Positions 27,119-36,460 of a stretch of 64,000 nt of DNA are shown here, piece by piece. The notes under the pieces were generated by a model. It was not told the origin of the DNA, searched no databases, and saw nothing but the letters and a program-made list of their open reading frames with translations. Both the position numbers and the translations under genes were made by a program. The DNA is from Boudabousia liubingyangii (GTDB lineage: Bacteria > Actinomycetota > Actinomycetes > Actinomycetales > Actinomycetaceae): assembly GCF_001907245.1 (NCBI RefSeq), contig NZ_MQSU01000004.1, positions 124,001 through 188,000 on the forward strand. The letters run 5' to 3'. Numbering within the stretch: position 1 is the first letter of the stretch; every line of letters starts with the position of its first letter.

Positions 27119-28708
27119 TCAGTGATTGTTACGACGACGAGCAACGATTAGTAGCGCACCACCACCAGCTAGAGCAGCGCCAGCAACACCTAGGGTGATT
27201 AGGCCGTTAGAACCGGTCAACGGGAGGTTGAAGCCACCGTTCTTCTTGGTGTTCGGAACCTTGATTTCTAGGGGAGCGGTCTGGTTGGCGTCCTTCAGGG
27301 TGAAGCGGATTGCTTCGGGTAGAAGTTCGTGATCATCAGGAGCCTTGGTTTCAGTCAAGCAGAACTTGCGATCCTCACCCACAGCCGCGTTGTTTGCGAA
27401 GTTGGTTAGCTGTAGACCCTGGATGGTGACTTCGCCATTTTCACCGGTGGTGAAGGTATTGGCGGTGCCCACGGTCAGGTTCGTGTTCATATCATCGCAG
27501 TAGTTCAACTTGAATTCCGCGCCCTTTAGCTTGGTACCTTCGGCACCAGCCTCGAACTTAATAACCTTGACCTGGCCTAGCTTGGTCGTAACCTTGTTAG
27601 AAGGAACTGCAGGCTTTTTGACCGCATTGTTGTCATCGTAGGGTGCCTCTGGGGTCTCCTTCTTAGCATTCTCTGAGGAAGGTAGACGGCTTAGGTCGTT
27701 TTCGTTGAAGTCAGCCGAGGGGGCAAGGTAAGCAACATTGTCAATGTTGCCATCTGCCGGGAATGATTCCAAGGTAGCCTTAAGGGTAACGACAACCTTT
27801 AGGTCAGCATTGGTGGTACGCTCTGCAGCTAGCTTTGTAAGGCCTGAGTCGTTGAAAGTAACGACCAGCTTGTGATCTTCCTTCGTAAGGGTGTAATCGT
27901 CAGCGGTCAAATTAACGCCGGCAGCAGTGACCGTGATATCACCGTCACCGGTCTTTAGCTTAGCTGACTCAGAGAGCGTATCAACGACAACGTACTTGCC
28001 GTTCATATTCAACGGAACGGAGGAAGTAAGGGTATAGGTGACGTCTCCACCCAACTGAACCTTGTCATCAGCTAGACCCTTTTCGATCTTGATAACTTCG
28101 TTCTTCGGGTAGACATGAACGGTATCTAGCCACTTAGTGGTGTCATCGGGGTTGGTCAGCGGTAGCGCTACCACAAAGGGCTTCGCCGGAACTAGTGAAC
28201 CAGCGGGGGACTTGCTGGTACCAACTTCAGAAACAAGGTAGTAGCCGGGAGTCAGAGCGTCGAAGGAAGCAACGCCATCAGCATCGGTAACTTTACTTGT
28301 ACCTGTTTCATCCAGAGCACCTAGAAGGGAAGTGTCGTGGTTTTCGTTGAATTTTTCGGCAACCTTGGAGCCATTTACCCAGCCTTCGTTAGTGGTCAGA
28401 TCAAAAGCGGTAAGCTTCTGGACCTTGAAGGTCACGCCAGCAATTGCCTTGGTGGTGGGGGCGTTCTTTTTGGTACCGTTACCTTCCGCACCGGCGGGGG
28501 TGGGCTGTTCATGCTTGTGAACGCGTAGGTTGGTGCTCTGGTTTAGAGCAGGCAGGGTAGCAGGGATGGTGCCCTCGACGGTGCCCTCGGTGGTGCTGGC
28601 GTCCGGGCCTGGCTCTACTGCCATAGCCGAGGTTGAGAAACCTAGGGCGCCGATGCTTAGAACTGCCGCTGCAGCACAAAGCTGGTGCAACTTCTTATTG
28701 GTTTTCAT
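27119..28708 (-). CDS. Fimbrial shaft pilin (SpaH/FimP type, LPLTG)
   Basis: Major subunit of a sortase-assembled pilus. 529 residues from the ATG at 28708, chosen for GGAGGA just upstream and a clean signal peptide (MKTNKKLHQLCAAAAVL...AMA); upstream ATGs lack support. Seen: the pilin motif WLDTVHVYPK (28103-28132), whose Lys is the expected site of intersubunit isopeptide bonds; E-box-like glutamates in GYYLVSEVG and KFCLTETKAPDDHELL; middle isopeptide-type domain (LGGDVTYTLTSSVPLN); and the sorting signal LPLTG (495-499) with hydrophobic segment and tail ARRRNNH. Lies directly downstream of the tip-like gene. No class C sortase gene is present in the window. Confidence 0.93.
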   Translation of the reverse strand: MKTNKKLHQLCAAAAVLSIGALGFSTSAMAVEPGPDASTTEGTVEGTIPATLPALNQSTNLRVHKHEQPTPAGAEGNGTKKNAPTTKAIAGVTFKVQKLTAFDLTTNEGWVNGSKVAEKFNENHDTSLLGALDETGTSKVTDADGVASFDALTPGYYLVSEVGTSKSPAGSLVPAKPFVVALPLTNPDDTTKWLDTVHVYPKNEVIKIEKGLADDKVQLGGDVTYTLTSSVPLNMNGKYVVVDTLSESAKLKTGDGDITVTAAGVNLTADDYTLTKEDHKLVVTFNDSGLTKLAAERTTNADLKVVVTLKATLESFPADGNIDNVAYLAPSADFNENDLSRLPSSENAKKETPEAPYDDNNAVKKPAVPSNKVTTKLGQVKVIKFEAGAEGTKLKGAEFKLNYCDDMNTNLTVGTANTFTTGENGEVTIQGLQLTNFANNAAVGEDRKFCLTETKAPDDHELLPEAIRFTLKDANQTAPLEIKVPNTKKNGGFNLPLTGSNGLITLGVAGAALAGGGALLIVARRRNNH

Positions 28709-28746
28709 TGAAGAATCCTCCATAGATTCGTTTGTTTTCACTGTTT

Positions 28747-31700
28747 TCAGTTGCGCATAGCCGAACGGCGACGCAATACGATGGCGGCACCAAGCAGCAA
28801 GCTGCCGGCGGTAAGTGCCCAGATGATCCCGCGACCGCCAGAAGCAGGCAGATGTCCAGCCTCCACGTCGCGAACCTTGATCACACCGAAGGGCACTTTA
28901 TCTGCCCCTAGGCCCTTGTCCTTGGTGATGAAATCAGAGAGACCATCACCAAAGGTAACTTCACCTTGGGGCGAGAGCTTAAACCGCACCGGCTGTGCCA
29001 TCAGTTCATGACCGGTTGGTGCCTTTGTTTCAGCTAGCCAATACCAAGTGCCTGGCGTCAGATCACGCCAAGTAAACTCACTTGCTGCTTCGGCAGGCTG
29101 ACCATCATTAGGCAGCTCTACACCCTCGATTGTTGGCGAGGTATACAACCCGCCAACATTTCCGTCCTTGTCATTGAAGACCTTAAACTCAGCTCCCCTG
29201 ACCGGGTCGTTATTCCCGTCAAGTTTCTTCACTATTAGGTCTGCAACTACGACAAGGCCGAAGTCATTATGCTGGACATTTTCCATTCGTCCACCGTTCT
29301 GGAAGGAAGGAATGCCCTTGACAACTACGTTTTCAATAAACGTATTGCCTTGTTCCGTACCAGCCTGAAGTACACGTTCGCGCTTGTTCTTCAAAATCAG
29401 TTCAATCTTGAAGTCTCCCTTAGGAACTGTGTAGAACTGGTAATCACCCGAAGCATCCGTAACTTGAATGATCTCCTGGCGCCCCATTGGTTGACCCTCA
29501 GTGTTACGAATAATTACCGGGGTCCCATCCGGACCAGGTTCAGTGAGAGCCATACAGTGGTCTTCATCAGAATCCTGGCCATCAGCAGTCAGTGCCGGGG
29601 TACAAGGAGCACCTAAAACCGGAGTGCCGTCCATATGCAGAAGGCGCAACTTGTATCCCTCAAGAGGTAGGTCTCCATCGGTAAAGTCACCAGTGCGCTT
29701 ACGGTCTAAATAGACCCGGCCAGAAATCAGTGATGCGTAAGCCTTAGTAGAGACTTTTTCAGGGTCGGGAATCGAAGACTGTCCGGGCGCAAAGCCAGAC
29801 ATATGAATAGACGTGGTACCAAAACTATTCACGTAACGGTCAGCATTGTGATTTGCCCAAGTTTGGAAAGTTAACCCAAAGGTATAGGTATTTTCACTCA
29901 ACATCTTCGGAATATCGAAACGCAAGGCAGTAATATGCTTTGCCCCAGGTTGATCCTGGGCCTCGATAGCCTCCTGAGTCAGCAACTGCCAATTCGTATC
30001 CAGCGTCGGGGTCTTATCGATGGCGCGCTTAGCACGACCCTTACAGATCGCAATATCGTTCTCATCCGCATTCGTCGGACACATCGAAACCTTTGTTGGA
30101 TCGTCGGTGGTGTAGTAGATCTTCGGGGTTGATTCTTCATCAAGTGACTCATCAGAGGTCTTAGTCATCGAAGGAATCTGCTTCAGCCAGTACTCGCCAA
30201 AGTAGTCAGTTTCACGATGATCCCCACGGTAGGGAAGAACGTCAATAAGCTGGCCAGAACCAAACGGCGTATTCGTCGAGTTCATGACCGTAACCTCATG
30301 ACGGAAAGTACCTTCAATCGGTACCACCTGATCAGAAACCGACTTATTAGAAGTAAGTACCGAAATAGAAGGGATAATAACCGACTGCGTAGCAGTCCCA
30401 GGGGTTTCAACCTCGTAAGCACTTTCCTGAGGCAGCTTAGCCGTTTCTGCCGGGGTAGAGTAGATCAGTTTCCCATCTTTGATCTCTTTGAGATAAGGCA
30501 TGCCGGTCACCCGGTAGACGTCAAGAACGTCAAACTTCATGCCCGGGGATGCCCACGGGGGAGTGTTCAAAGGTAGCTTTAAACGGCGATTCCAATCCTG
30601 GAAGTTCACTGAAGGACGAGCAGAATTCTGTGCCACCCAACCCTTGGGGAAGAAGGGGTCTTTATTTGGGTCGTCGGTTAGATTAGGCTCATCACCTAAA
30701 CTCCAACGGCGTTCAATGTAGTTATTTAGCGAGATGGAACAGTCGCTAGGATCGCTAATATCGTAACCATCGCCTACATAGGTATACTCCGGTCCCAAGA
30801 TCTGTTCACCAGGCGAAGAACGCTCTAGATTCGGGCGTAGACACTTTGAGAGGTAGAAACGAGCAATGTACTGGTTAGGATTACCATCATCATCGTTCTT
30901 ATTCAAGGCCACATTAACACCGTTTTGAACCGTGACCGCAGGTACTGAGTAGAAATCCACGGTAGTGCTACCAACGTTATTGGCTTTCAAAGTACCGGCA
31001 TTAGAGCCTCTAGTTCCGACGATTGCAGAGGGAAGGACAATATGGTTTCGGTACGGGTCCGTCCAAACTTCCTTAGTAACCGGTTTTTCCGTATGGGTTT
31101 CTTCATCCCATTCCGAATAAGTGACCTCTTTAGAAACACGCAAGGCGTTAGTAGTGATGTAGAACTTCTTACCATCCTCGTACTTGTATCCAGGGGTATT
31201 AGGATCGACGATTACCGGAGTTTTGTTACCCGGATAGAAGATCTTAACTTGGTTATCCTCATGGATAAGACGAGGGGAGTTGGCAATAATGAAGTTCGGG
31301 TCGCCCAATGAAGCACGATAGCGAATCGTCAATGGACGTGTTAAAGCAGGTTCTCCGGGGAGCTTAATCATAAAGCCCGAGATCTTTTTCATTGATCCAA
31401 ATGCACTTGCCGGAGCAATTTCGATATTTTCTTTGGTATCCGCAGGGTTCTCCGGGTCTGCATGTTGGTAGATCAACTTCCACTGATCCGGATTAGTGCA
31501 ATCGGGAGAGTTATCGGCTCCCATTACGTCCTGGCTAGTGACGTAGATTTGCGCGAAGGGGAATGCCTGCACTAGGGAAGCATACGAGGAGCCGTTAATC
31601 GAAATGAAATCTTTAGCGCCGAAGCCACTGCCGCCCTGCATCACCTGAGTGCCAGGCTTCCAAGCAACACAAATCGAAGGATTATTAGTCGCATCTTCGT

Positions 31701-33465
31701 TAGAAACCGTTAGTTCTACGAAGGCGTTGGAAAGGGGAGCGCGGTTCTCGATCTGAGGGTTGGCTACAAAGGAATCAGGGATGAAGGTGGTTAACTTGGG
31801 ATTGTTGAAAATCGAAAGTGAACGACCATTAATAGGGTAGTCGTCTTTGAAAGTGGGTGAGCATCCAGCTTCGCCTAGCTTGCAGACTTTAAGATTCACG
31901 TCCAACTTGGCGCAGTTGTTATTCGGCATACCCCACTTGCCTGCCCTAGGTGAATTGACGCCTAGAGACTTATCGGCGGTAGGAGTATCACAAGATTGAT
32001 TACTGCCTGGATCGACTTGATTGTCTCCTTGGAAGGGATGCCCGACCAAAGCTGGGACATCAAAGGCTGAACCATTTTCAACCTTGACCTTAGTGAAGTT
32101 TCCATTCTTGTCTACGACATCCAGACGAGTGACTAGTTTATTAGTCTCCGTACGGCTTAAGTTTTCCGTAGGAACATAAATCTTGAACGGAACTCGATTG
32201 TAAATGCCGCTAGCATAACGACCCTGGACATAGGGGTTACCATTATCGTCTACTTGAGCGCGTTCAAACTTGCCATCATCGTATTGAACAATTACATCTG
32301 AGGCAGAGAAAAGGCGTAAACCGTCGGGAGAGGTTGGGATTTCAAGGGTGTAACGGCTAATTTGATCCATCGCTACACGATAAATCTGACCATTCGTGCT
32401 GTAACCGCCACCAAGCCAGGCCTCTGACATATTCCATGTATGTGTAAGATCTGAATAAGCGGTTAAGCCAATATACCGCTTGTTATTGATAGTAATTTCA
32501 GCTGGATCCACAAAAGTGGAAGTGATTGATTGGTCTAATCTGGCGATCGCAAGAACATTCAGATCTTTATCGGAAACCACGGTGTCCATTGGTTCGTTGT
32601 TCCAGTCGGTTCCCTTTAGATGAAGCTGGAATGAACCAGAGGTGTTTCCTGAAGTTCGGCGAGGTTCAGTGGTACTTACGTCGATGGTAAATTCAGCTGA
32701 AACGTTCATATTAGGTTGGATGTCAACCTGCCAACTACCATCGGGATTTACTGAAACGCCAAGACCTGAAACCTTAGCTTGGTTTAGACGGTGGGTAGGG
32801 TAAATAATCGAACCTGACTCATTACCCAAGAGTGTGCCGGTGCGAATCCACTCTGGGCGAAGCTTGAACGAAATGCCTTGTTCCTTGGTTTTCGCATTAA
32901 GGTTGATATGGTACGTGGCTAAACCACCAGCACAAACATTGTTGTCAGTCGGGGATTCATCCCCAATCGGGTACCCGTTTTCAGTGCTGATAATGCATCG
33001 TGATCCGCGGAGAGAGGGATCCTGTCCTACACCTGCCTGATCCAATGTGAGGCGATAGGTCACTAGAGATTTTCCGCGTTCAACTACTCCCTGTTGGCCC
33101 GGTTTAAGCACGGGAGGCTCGGGGGAAGGGTCTTCCGCTGCGCGGCGTGTTCGAGTTTTAGCGGCGCCGACTTCTGAAGATGGTGCTGTGTTAGCATTCG
33201 GCGCTTCAGGGGAAAGCGAATTGCTTTTAGCTCCCTCTGTGGGTGATGGCTTTGCGTCGGGCCGATCAGCCTCTTCCACTGTGACTTTGTAGTTTTCAGG
33301 GGTGGGCTCAGAGGTAGACGCTTTCGCTGTCGCAGTACCTTCAGTGGTATCGGCGGCCTGTGCGAAAGGTCCCGCCTGTAGCAGAGGTGCAACACCTAGT
33401 GAGAGGGCTGCAAAAAGAGATGCAAGACCTGCTCTAACCTGATGTCGAGATGGATTGAACTGCAT
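28747..33465 (-). CDS. Giant LPxTG surface protein, probable pilus tip adhesin
   Basis: 1572 residues: signal peptide (1-37, ending PFAQA), a Ser/Thr/Pro/Glu-rich stretch to about 110, then over 1100 residues of extracellular sequence I cannot assign in detail. Near 1240 an SdrD-B-like domain (ISGRVYLDRKRTGDFTDGDLPLEGYKLRLL), near 1406 a SpaA/Cna-B-like domain (VKKLDGNNDPVRGAEFKVFND ... TWYWLAETKAPTGHELM), and a sorting signal LPASG (1539-1543) with hydrophobic segment and RRRSAMRN. Size, position upstream of the shaft pilin and the end domains match FimQ/FimB/SpaG-type tip proteins. No MIDAS-type VWA motif was found by eye. AGGAGA precedes the ATG. Promoter region is 33466-33707. Confidence 0.85.
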   Translation of the reverse strand: MQFNPSRHQVRAGLASLFAALSLGVAPLLQAGPFAQAADTTEGTATAKASTSEPTPENYKVTVEEADRPDAKPSPTEGAKSNSLSPEAPNANTAPSSEVGAAKTRTRRAAEDPSPEPPVLKPGQQGVVERGKSLVTYRLTLDQAGVGQDPSLRGSRCIISTENGYPIGDESPTDNNVCAGGLATYHINLNAKTKEQGISFKLRPEWIRTGTLLGNESGSIIYPTHRLNQAKVSGLGVSVNPDGSWQVDIQPNMNVSAEFTIDVSTTEPRRTSGNTSGSFQLHLKGTDWNNEPMDTVVSDKDLNVLAIARLDQSITSTFVDPAEITINNKRYIGLTAYSDLTHTWNMSEAWLGGGYSTNGQIYRVAMDQISRYTLEIPTSPDGLRLFSASDVIVQYDDGKFERAQVDDNGNPYVQGRYASGIYNRVPFKIYVPTENLSRTETNKLVTRLDVVDKNGNFTKVKVENGSAFDVPALVGHPFQGDNQVDPGSNQSCDTPTADKSLGVNSPRAGKWGMPNNNCAKLDVNLKVCKLGEAGCSPTFKDDYPINGRSLSIFNNPKLTTFIPDSFVANPQIENRAPLSNAFVELTVSNEDATNNPSICVAWKPGTQVMQGGSGFGAKDFISINGSSYASLVQAFPFAQIYVTSQDVMGADNSPDCTNPDQWKLIYQHADPENPADTKENIEIAPASAFGSMKKISGFMIKLPGEPALTRPLTIRYRASLGDPNFIIANSPRLIHEDNQVKIFYPGNKTPVIVDPNTPGYKYEDGKKFYITTNALRVSKEVTYSEWDEETHTEKPVTKEVWTDPYRNHIVLPSAIVGTRGSNAGTLKANNVGSTTVDFYSVPAVTVQNGVNVALNKNDDDGNPNQYIARFYLSKCLRPNLERSSPGEQILGPEYTYVGDGYDISDPSDCSISLNNYIERRWSLGDEPNLTDDPNKDPFFPKGWVAQNSARPSVNFQDWNRRLKLPLNTPPWASPGMKFDVLDVYRVTGMPYLKEIKDGKLIYSTPAETAKLPQESAYEVETPGTATQSVIIPSISVLTSNKSVSDQVVPIEGTFRHEVTVMNSTNTPFGSGQLIDVLPYRGDHRETDYFGEYWLKQIPSMTKTSDESLDEESTPKIYYTTDDPTKVSMCPTNADENDIAICKGRAKRAIDKTPTLDTNWQLLTQEAIEAQDQPGAKHITALRFDIPKMLSENTYTFGLTFQTWANHNADRYVNSFGTTSIHMSGFAPGQSSIPDPEKVSTKAYASLISGRVYLDRKRTGDFTDGDLPLEGYKLRLLHMDGTPVLGAPCTPALTADGQDSDEDHCMALTEPGPDGTPVIIRNTEGQPMGRQEIIQVTDASGDYQFYTVPKGDFKIELILKNKRERVLQAGTEQGNTFIENVVVKGIPSFQNGGRMENVQHNDFGLVVVADLIVKKLDGNNDPVRGAEFKVFNDKDGNVGGLYTSPTIEGVELPNDGQPAEAASEFTWRDLTPGTWYWLAETKAPTGHELMAQPVRFKLSPQGEVTFGDGLSDFITKDKGLGADKVPFGVIKVRDVEAGHLPASGGRGIIWALTAGSLLLGAAIVLRRRSAMRN

Positions 33466-33707
33466 GGTTCTCCTAAAATCCGAGAGAGTGCACAGCTGAG
33501 TTGCTTCGTTAAATTAAGTATGGCATCGATTTCATGGCGTGTGTCTGAAAAATAAAACAAGATTAGTCACACTCTGTAAGTTGCGTGTCCGAACTTAACA
33601 AAAGTGCCCAGTAAGCTGTTGTTTTCTTGCTCACAGGAGAGCTAAATGTAGTTTCGGTTACAAAAAATGACTATAATTTTGACAATTAGAAAGTGAGGAT
33701 TTCGAGG
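33466..33707. promoter_or_regulatory. Divergent AT-rich promoter region of the pilus operon and the PfkB gene
   Basis: 242 bases without a gene. For the plus strand TATAAT at 33672-33677 is a good -10, with GTGAGGA (33693-33699) as ribosome binding site of the kinase. For the minus strand the pilus tip gene has AGGAGA just before its ATG; its -10 is not certain. The region is clearly richer in A+T than the flanking genes. Confidence 0.45.
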
Positions 33708-34649
33708 ATGAATAAGACTCAACAACAAGATGTGCTAGTGATCGGCGAAGCACTAGTCGATATCGTCAAAAAAGCTGGGAATGTCGCGGAACATCCCGGT
33801 GGATCCCCGGCGAATGTAGCCTTGGGGCTCTCCCGTTTGGGTACTCCCGCCGTGTTGCTGACTTGGTTAGCACATGATCGGTATGGAGAAATGATTGAAG
33901 CTCACCTAAAAGCAAATGGGGTTCAGGTCCAAACTGCTTCTTTTGCCGCGCATAAAACTTCCTCGGCGCTGGCTACAATTCAAGAGAATGGCTCGGCAGT
34001 ATACGATTTTGATGTTACTTGGGAGCTTCCGGCCGCGACTTTGAATGGTACTGAGGCACTAATTCATGTGGGCTCTTTTTCGGCTTTAATGGCCCCTGGT
34101 TCGAAACGGATCTTAGAGCTTCTGAAACAGGCCAAAACCCGGACCGTCATCTCTTATGATCCCAATGCGCGTCCAGCCCTGATGGGGACGCCCGCCGAGG
34201 CTCGGGAAGCGCTTCGGCAGCTCTTACCTCTTGTTGATGTCGTAAAGCTCTCTGACGAAGATTCACAATGGTTCTTTAATCTTGATCCTACTAAAGCGGA
34301 CCAGCGCTTGAAACTGGCCGAAACGATTTTTGAATACGGAGTAAAACTGCTCTTTATAACTGCCGGTAAGTCAGGAGCCTACCTACTTAGTGCTTCAGGG
34401 TATGAGCTCGTGCAGCAAGCTGGAGAAGTTGAAGTCGTGGACACCGTAGGAGCTGGGGATTCCTTTATGGCAGCTATTCTGGATGGGCTCAGGAGGCTTG
34501 ATTGTCTAGGGGAGCAAGGCAAGGAGAAAATCGGCAAATTGTCTATTCCAGAACTTGAAAAGTTACTGAATTATGCCTCGAGGGTTGCTGACGTGACCGT
34601 CTCGCGGGCGGGGGCTAACCCGCCCACCCAAGACGAGGTCGCTTGGTAG
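33708..34649 (+). CDS. PfkB family sugar kinase (fructokinase-like)
   Basis: Ribokinase-fold kinase, probably of fructose or a related sugar. 313 residues from the ATG at 33708 with GTGAGGA 8 bases upstream. Seen: DVLVIGEALVDIV, the first PfkB signature HPGGSPANVALGLSRLG, substrate-lid VYDFDVTWELP, SYDPNARPALMG, VVKLSDEDSQWFF, and the second signature VVDTVGAGDSFMAAILDGL with catalytic Asp and anion-hole GAGD. These match fructokinases best, but no sugar transporter is adjacent to confirm the substrate. Confidence 0.88.
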   Translation: MNKTQQQDVLVIGEALVDIVKKAGNVAEHPGGSPANVALGLSRLGTPAVLLTWLAHDRYGEMIEAHLKANGVQVQTASFAAHKTSSALATIQENGSAVYDFDVTWELPAATLNGTEALIHVGSFSALMAPGSKRILELLKQAKTRTVISYDPNARPALMGTPAEAREALRQLLPLVDVVKLSDEDSQWFFNLDPTKADQRLKLAETIFEYGVKLLFITAGKSGAYLLSASGYELVQQAGEVEVVDTVGAGDSFMAAILDGLRRLDCLGEQGKEKIGKLSIPELEKLLNYASRVADVTVSRAGANPPTQDEVAW

Positions 34650-34796
34650 GTTTTTTGAATGGGTCATCTTAGGGGCGTTAACTAGTCCCCTAGGAAAAGG
34701 TGGGAACTTAACGCTTCCTCGGCCAATATGACCCTTATTTCGCTGTTTGTGGCCCCTTTAACGCGCAATTTTGTGCCCGAAGTGCCTGAAATCCCT

Positions 34797-34802
34797 TAAA
34801 GT
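34797..34802 (+). promoter_or_regulatory. Leaderless-type -10 box of the NDH-2 gene
   Basis: TAAAGT, then 6 bases (TGGGAT), then the ATG at 34809; no ribosome binding site. Confidence 0.5.
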
Positions 34803-34808
34803 TGGGAT

Positions 34809-36350
34809 ATGCGAAAAAAGAGTGTTGCGAAAATCGCCCTTGGGGCTGCCGGTCTGGGTGGCGCCCTTTACGGAGCCTACCAGTTAACCCAGCCCAAGTA
34901 CTTTGAACTTGCTGAGGCCCAGAAGCGTCCAGTTAAGGTCATTGTGGCCGGTGGCGGCTACATCGGCCTGATCGCGGCCCAGAATCTGCGTCGTCGCTTC
35001 CGTCCTGAGGACGTGCAGATCACCGTGATTGATCCGCGTCCCTATATGACCTACCAGCCGTTCCTACCTGAGGCTGCCGGCGGTAATATCGAGGCTCGCC
35101 ACGTCGTGGCCCCGCACCGAATCGCACTGCCCGGTTGTGAACTGGTCGTCGGCTCCATCGCCGGAATCAACCACGCCCAAAAGAAGGTAACTATCCGTCC
35201 GGAAACCGGTGAAACCCACCAGGGTGAAAACCCCACCTATGAGCGCGAATACGACCACATCATCATTGGCCTGGGCGCCCAACCGCGCACACTGCCCATT
35301 CCAGGCCTAGCCGATATGGCACTTGGGTTCAAACAGGTCGAGGAAGCCATTAACCTGCGTAACCGCGTCCTAACCAAGATTGAAACTGCCTCATCTACCC
35401 TCGATGATGCTGAACGTGAACGCCTATTAACCTTCGTCTTTGTGGGTGGCGGATTCGCTGGTATTGAGGCTATCGGCGAGGTCGAAGACATGGCCCGTGC
35501 CGCCGTTCGCCGCATCGATAACCTAGAGATGTCGCAGTTGCGCTTTGTGATGGTGGAAGGCGCCCGTCGGATTCTTCCTGAGCTAGGGGAGGAGCTAGGC
35601 GGCTACGCCCTTGAACAGCTCACCAACCGTGGTATCGAAGTAAAGCTAAACACGTTCCTCTCCTCTTGCGAAAACGGTCATATCGTCTTGTCTGACGGTA
35701 CCGAGTTTGAAGCTGACACCCTAGTTTGGACTGCTGGTGTAAAGGCTAATCCGGTCCTTGGTGAATCCGACCTTCCGCTGGATGAACGCGAGCGCGTTAT
35801 CACCAACGCGAAGCTTCAGGTTATTGATGGCACCGAGGTTGTCGAGGGTGCTTGGGCTGCCGGTGACTGTGCCGCCGTTCCCGACCTATACGCACCGGGA
35901 GAAGCTACCTGCCCGCCCACCGCACAGCATGCGGTCCGTCAAGGACGCGCCCTCGCCGAAAACCTTGCCGCTCACCTAGCAGGTCAGGAACTTCAGAACT
36001 ACGCCCACAAGAACGTTGGTACCGTAGCTTCGCTGGGCCTGATGAAGGGCGTAGCAGAGATTATGGGTGTGAAACTTCGTGGTCCCATGGCCTGGTTTGC
36101 CCACCGTTCCTACCATATGCTGGCTATGCCCACTTGGAACCGTAAGGCACGGATCGTTGCTGACTGGACGATGGCAATGCTCTTCCAACGTGAAATCGTA
36201 GCCCTTGGGTCTCTGACCTCTCCACGGGCAGCATTCCAGCAGGCAGCAGAAGCTGATGCAAAGCGTCGTGAAGCACGGAGTGCAGACAAGAGTCCCGCTA
36301 AGGTGATTTCCTCGCCGGCAACTCCGCAGCAAAAGGCGCGGATGGCATAA
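34809..36350 (+). CDS. ndh: Type II NADH dehydrogenase (NDH-2)
   Basis: Single-subunit flavoenzyme that oxidises NADH and reduces menaquinone without pumping protons. 513 residues. A short hydrophobic N terminus (VAKIALGAAGLGGALYGAY) is followed by the FAD-binding KVIVAGGGYIGLIAAQNL, MTYQPFLPEAAGGNIE, the NADH-binding FVFVGGGFAGIEAIGEV, LVWTAGVKANP, GAWAAGDCAAVP with the FAD aspartate, TAQHAVRQGRALAENL, and a C-terminal amphipathic segment for membrane binding. The N-terminal hydrophobic stretch before the first Rossmann fold is longer than in most NDH-2. Monocistronic, ends at a strong terminator. Confidence 0.93.
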   Translation: MRKKSVAKIALGAAGLGGALYGAYQLTQPKYFELAEAQKRPVKVIVAGGGYIGLIAAQNLRRRFRPEDVQITVIDPRPYMTYQPFLPEAAGGNIEARHVVAPHRIALPGCELVVGSIAGINHAQKKVTIRPETGETHQGENPTYEREYDHIIIGLGAQPRTLPIPGLADMALGFKQVEEAINLRNRVLTKIETASSTLDDAERERLLTFVFVGGGFAGIEAIGEVEDMARAAVRRIDNLEMSQLRFVMVEGARRILPELGEELGGYALEQLTNRGIEVKLNTFLSSCENGHIVLSDGTEFEADTLVWTAGVKANPVLGESDLPLDERERVITNAKLQVIDGTEVVEGAWAAGDCAAVPDLYAPGEATCPPTAQHAVRQGRALAENLAAHLAGQELQNYAHKNVGTVASLGLMKGVAEIMGVKLRGPMAWFAHRSYHMLAMPTWNRKARIVADWTMAMLFQREIVALGSLTSPRAAFQQAAEADAKRREARSADKSPAKVISSPATPQQKARMA

Positions 36351-36369
36351 CAAACACCCACTAATCGAT

Positions 36370-36412
36370 TGTCCCCAAGGTTCATAGTCTGCTTCCTTGG
36401 GGACAGTTTTTT
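36370..36412 (+). terminator. Intrinsic terminator after the NDH-2 gene
   Basis: A perfect 11-bp stem (TGTCCCCAAGG 36370-36380 with 36395-36405) followed by GTTTTTT. Confidence 0.88.
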
Positions 36413-36425
36413 GCGCAGGGGCAAG

Positions 36426-36454
36426 TTTAAATCGCCCACTTTGCGGGCTACAAT
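36426..36454 (+). promoter_or_regulatory. Leaderless promoter of the M18 aminopeptidase gene
   Basis: -10 TACAAT (36449-36454), then 6 bases, then the ATG at 36461. A weak -35 TTTAAA (36426-36431) sits 17 bases upstream. No ribosome binding site. Confidence 0.65.
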
Positions 36455-36460
36455 AGCACT

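Noticed and set aside
20382-33707. The surface cluster as a recent mobile island
   Set aside because: No transposase, integrase, tRNA junction or direct flanking repeats were found; ends are ordinary intergenic hairpins. Horizontal origin cannot be judged without comparative data.
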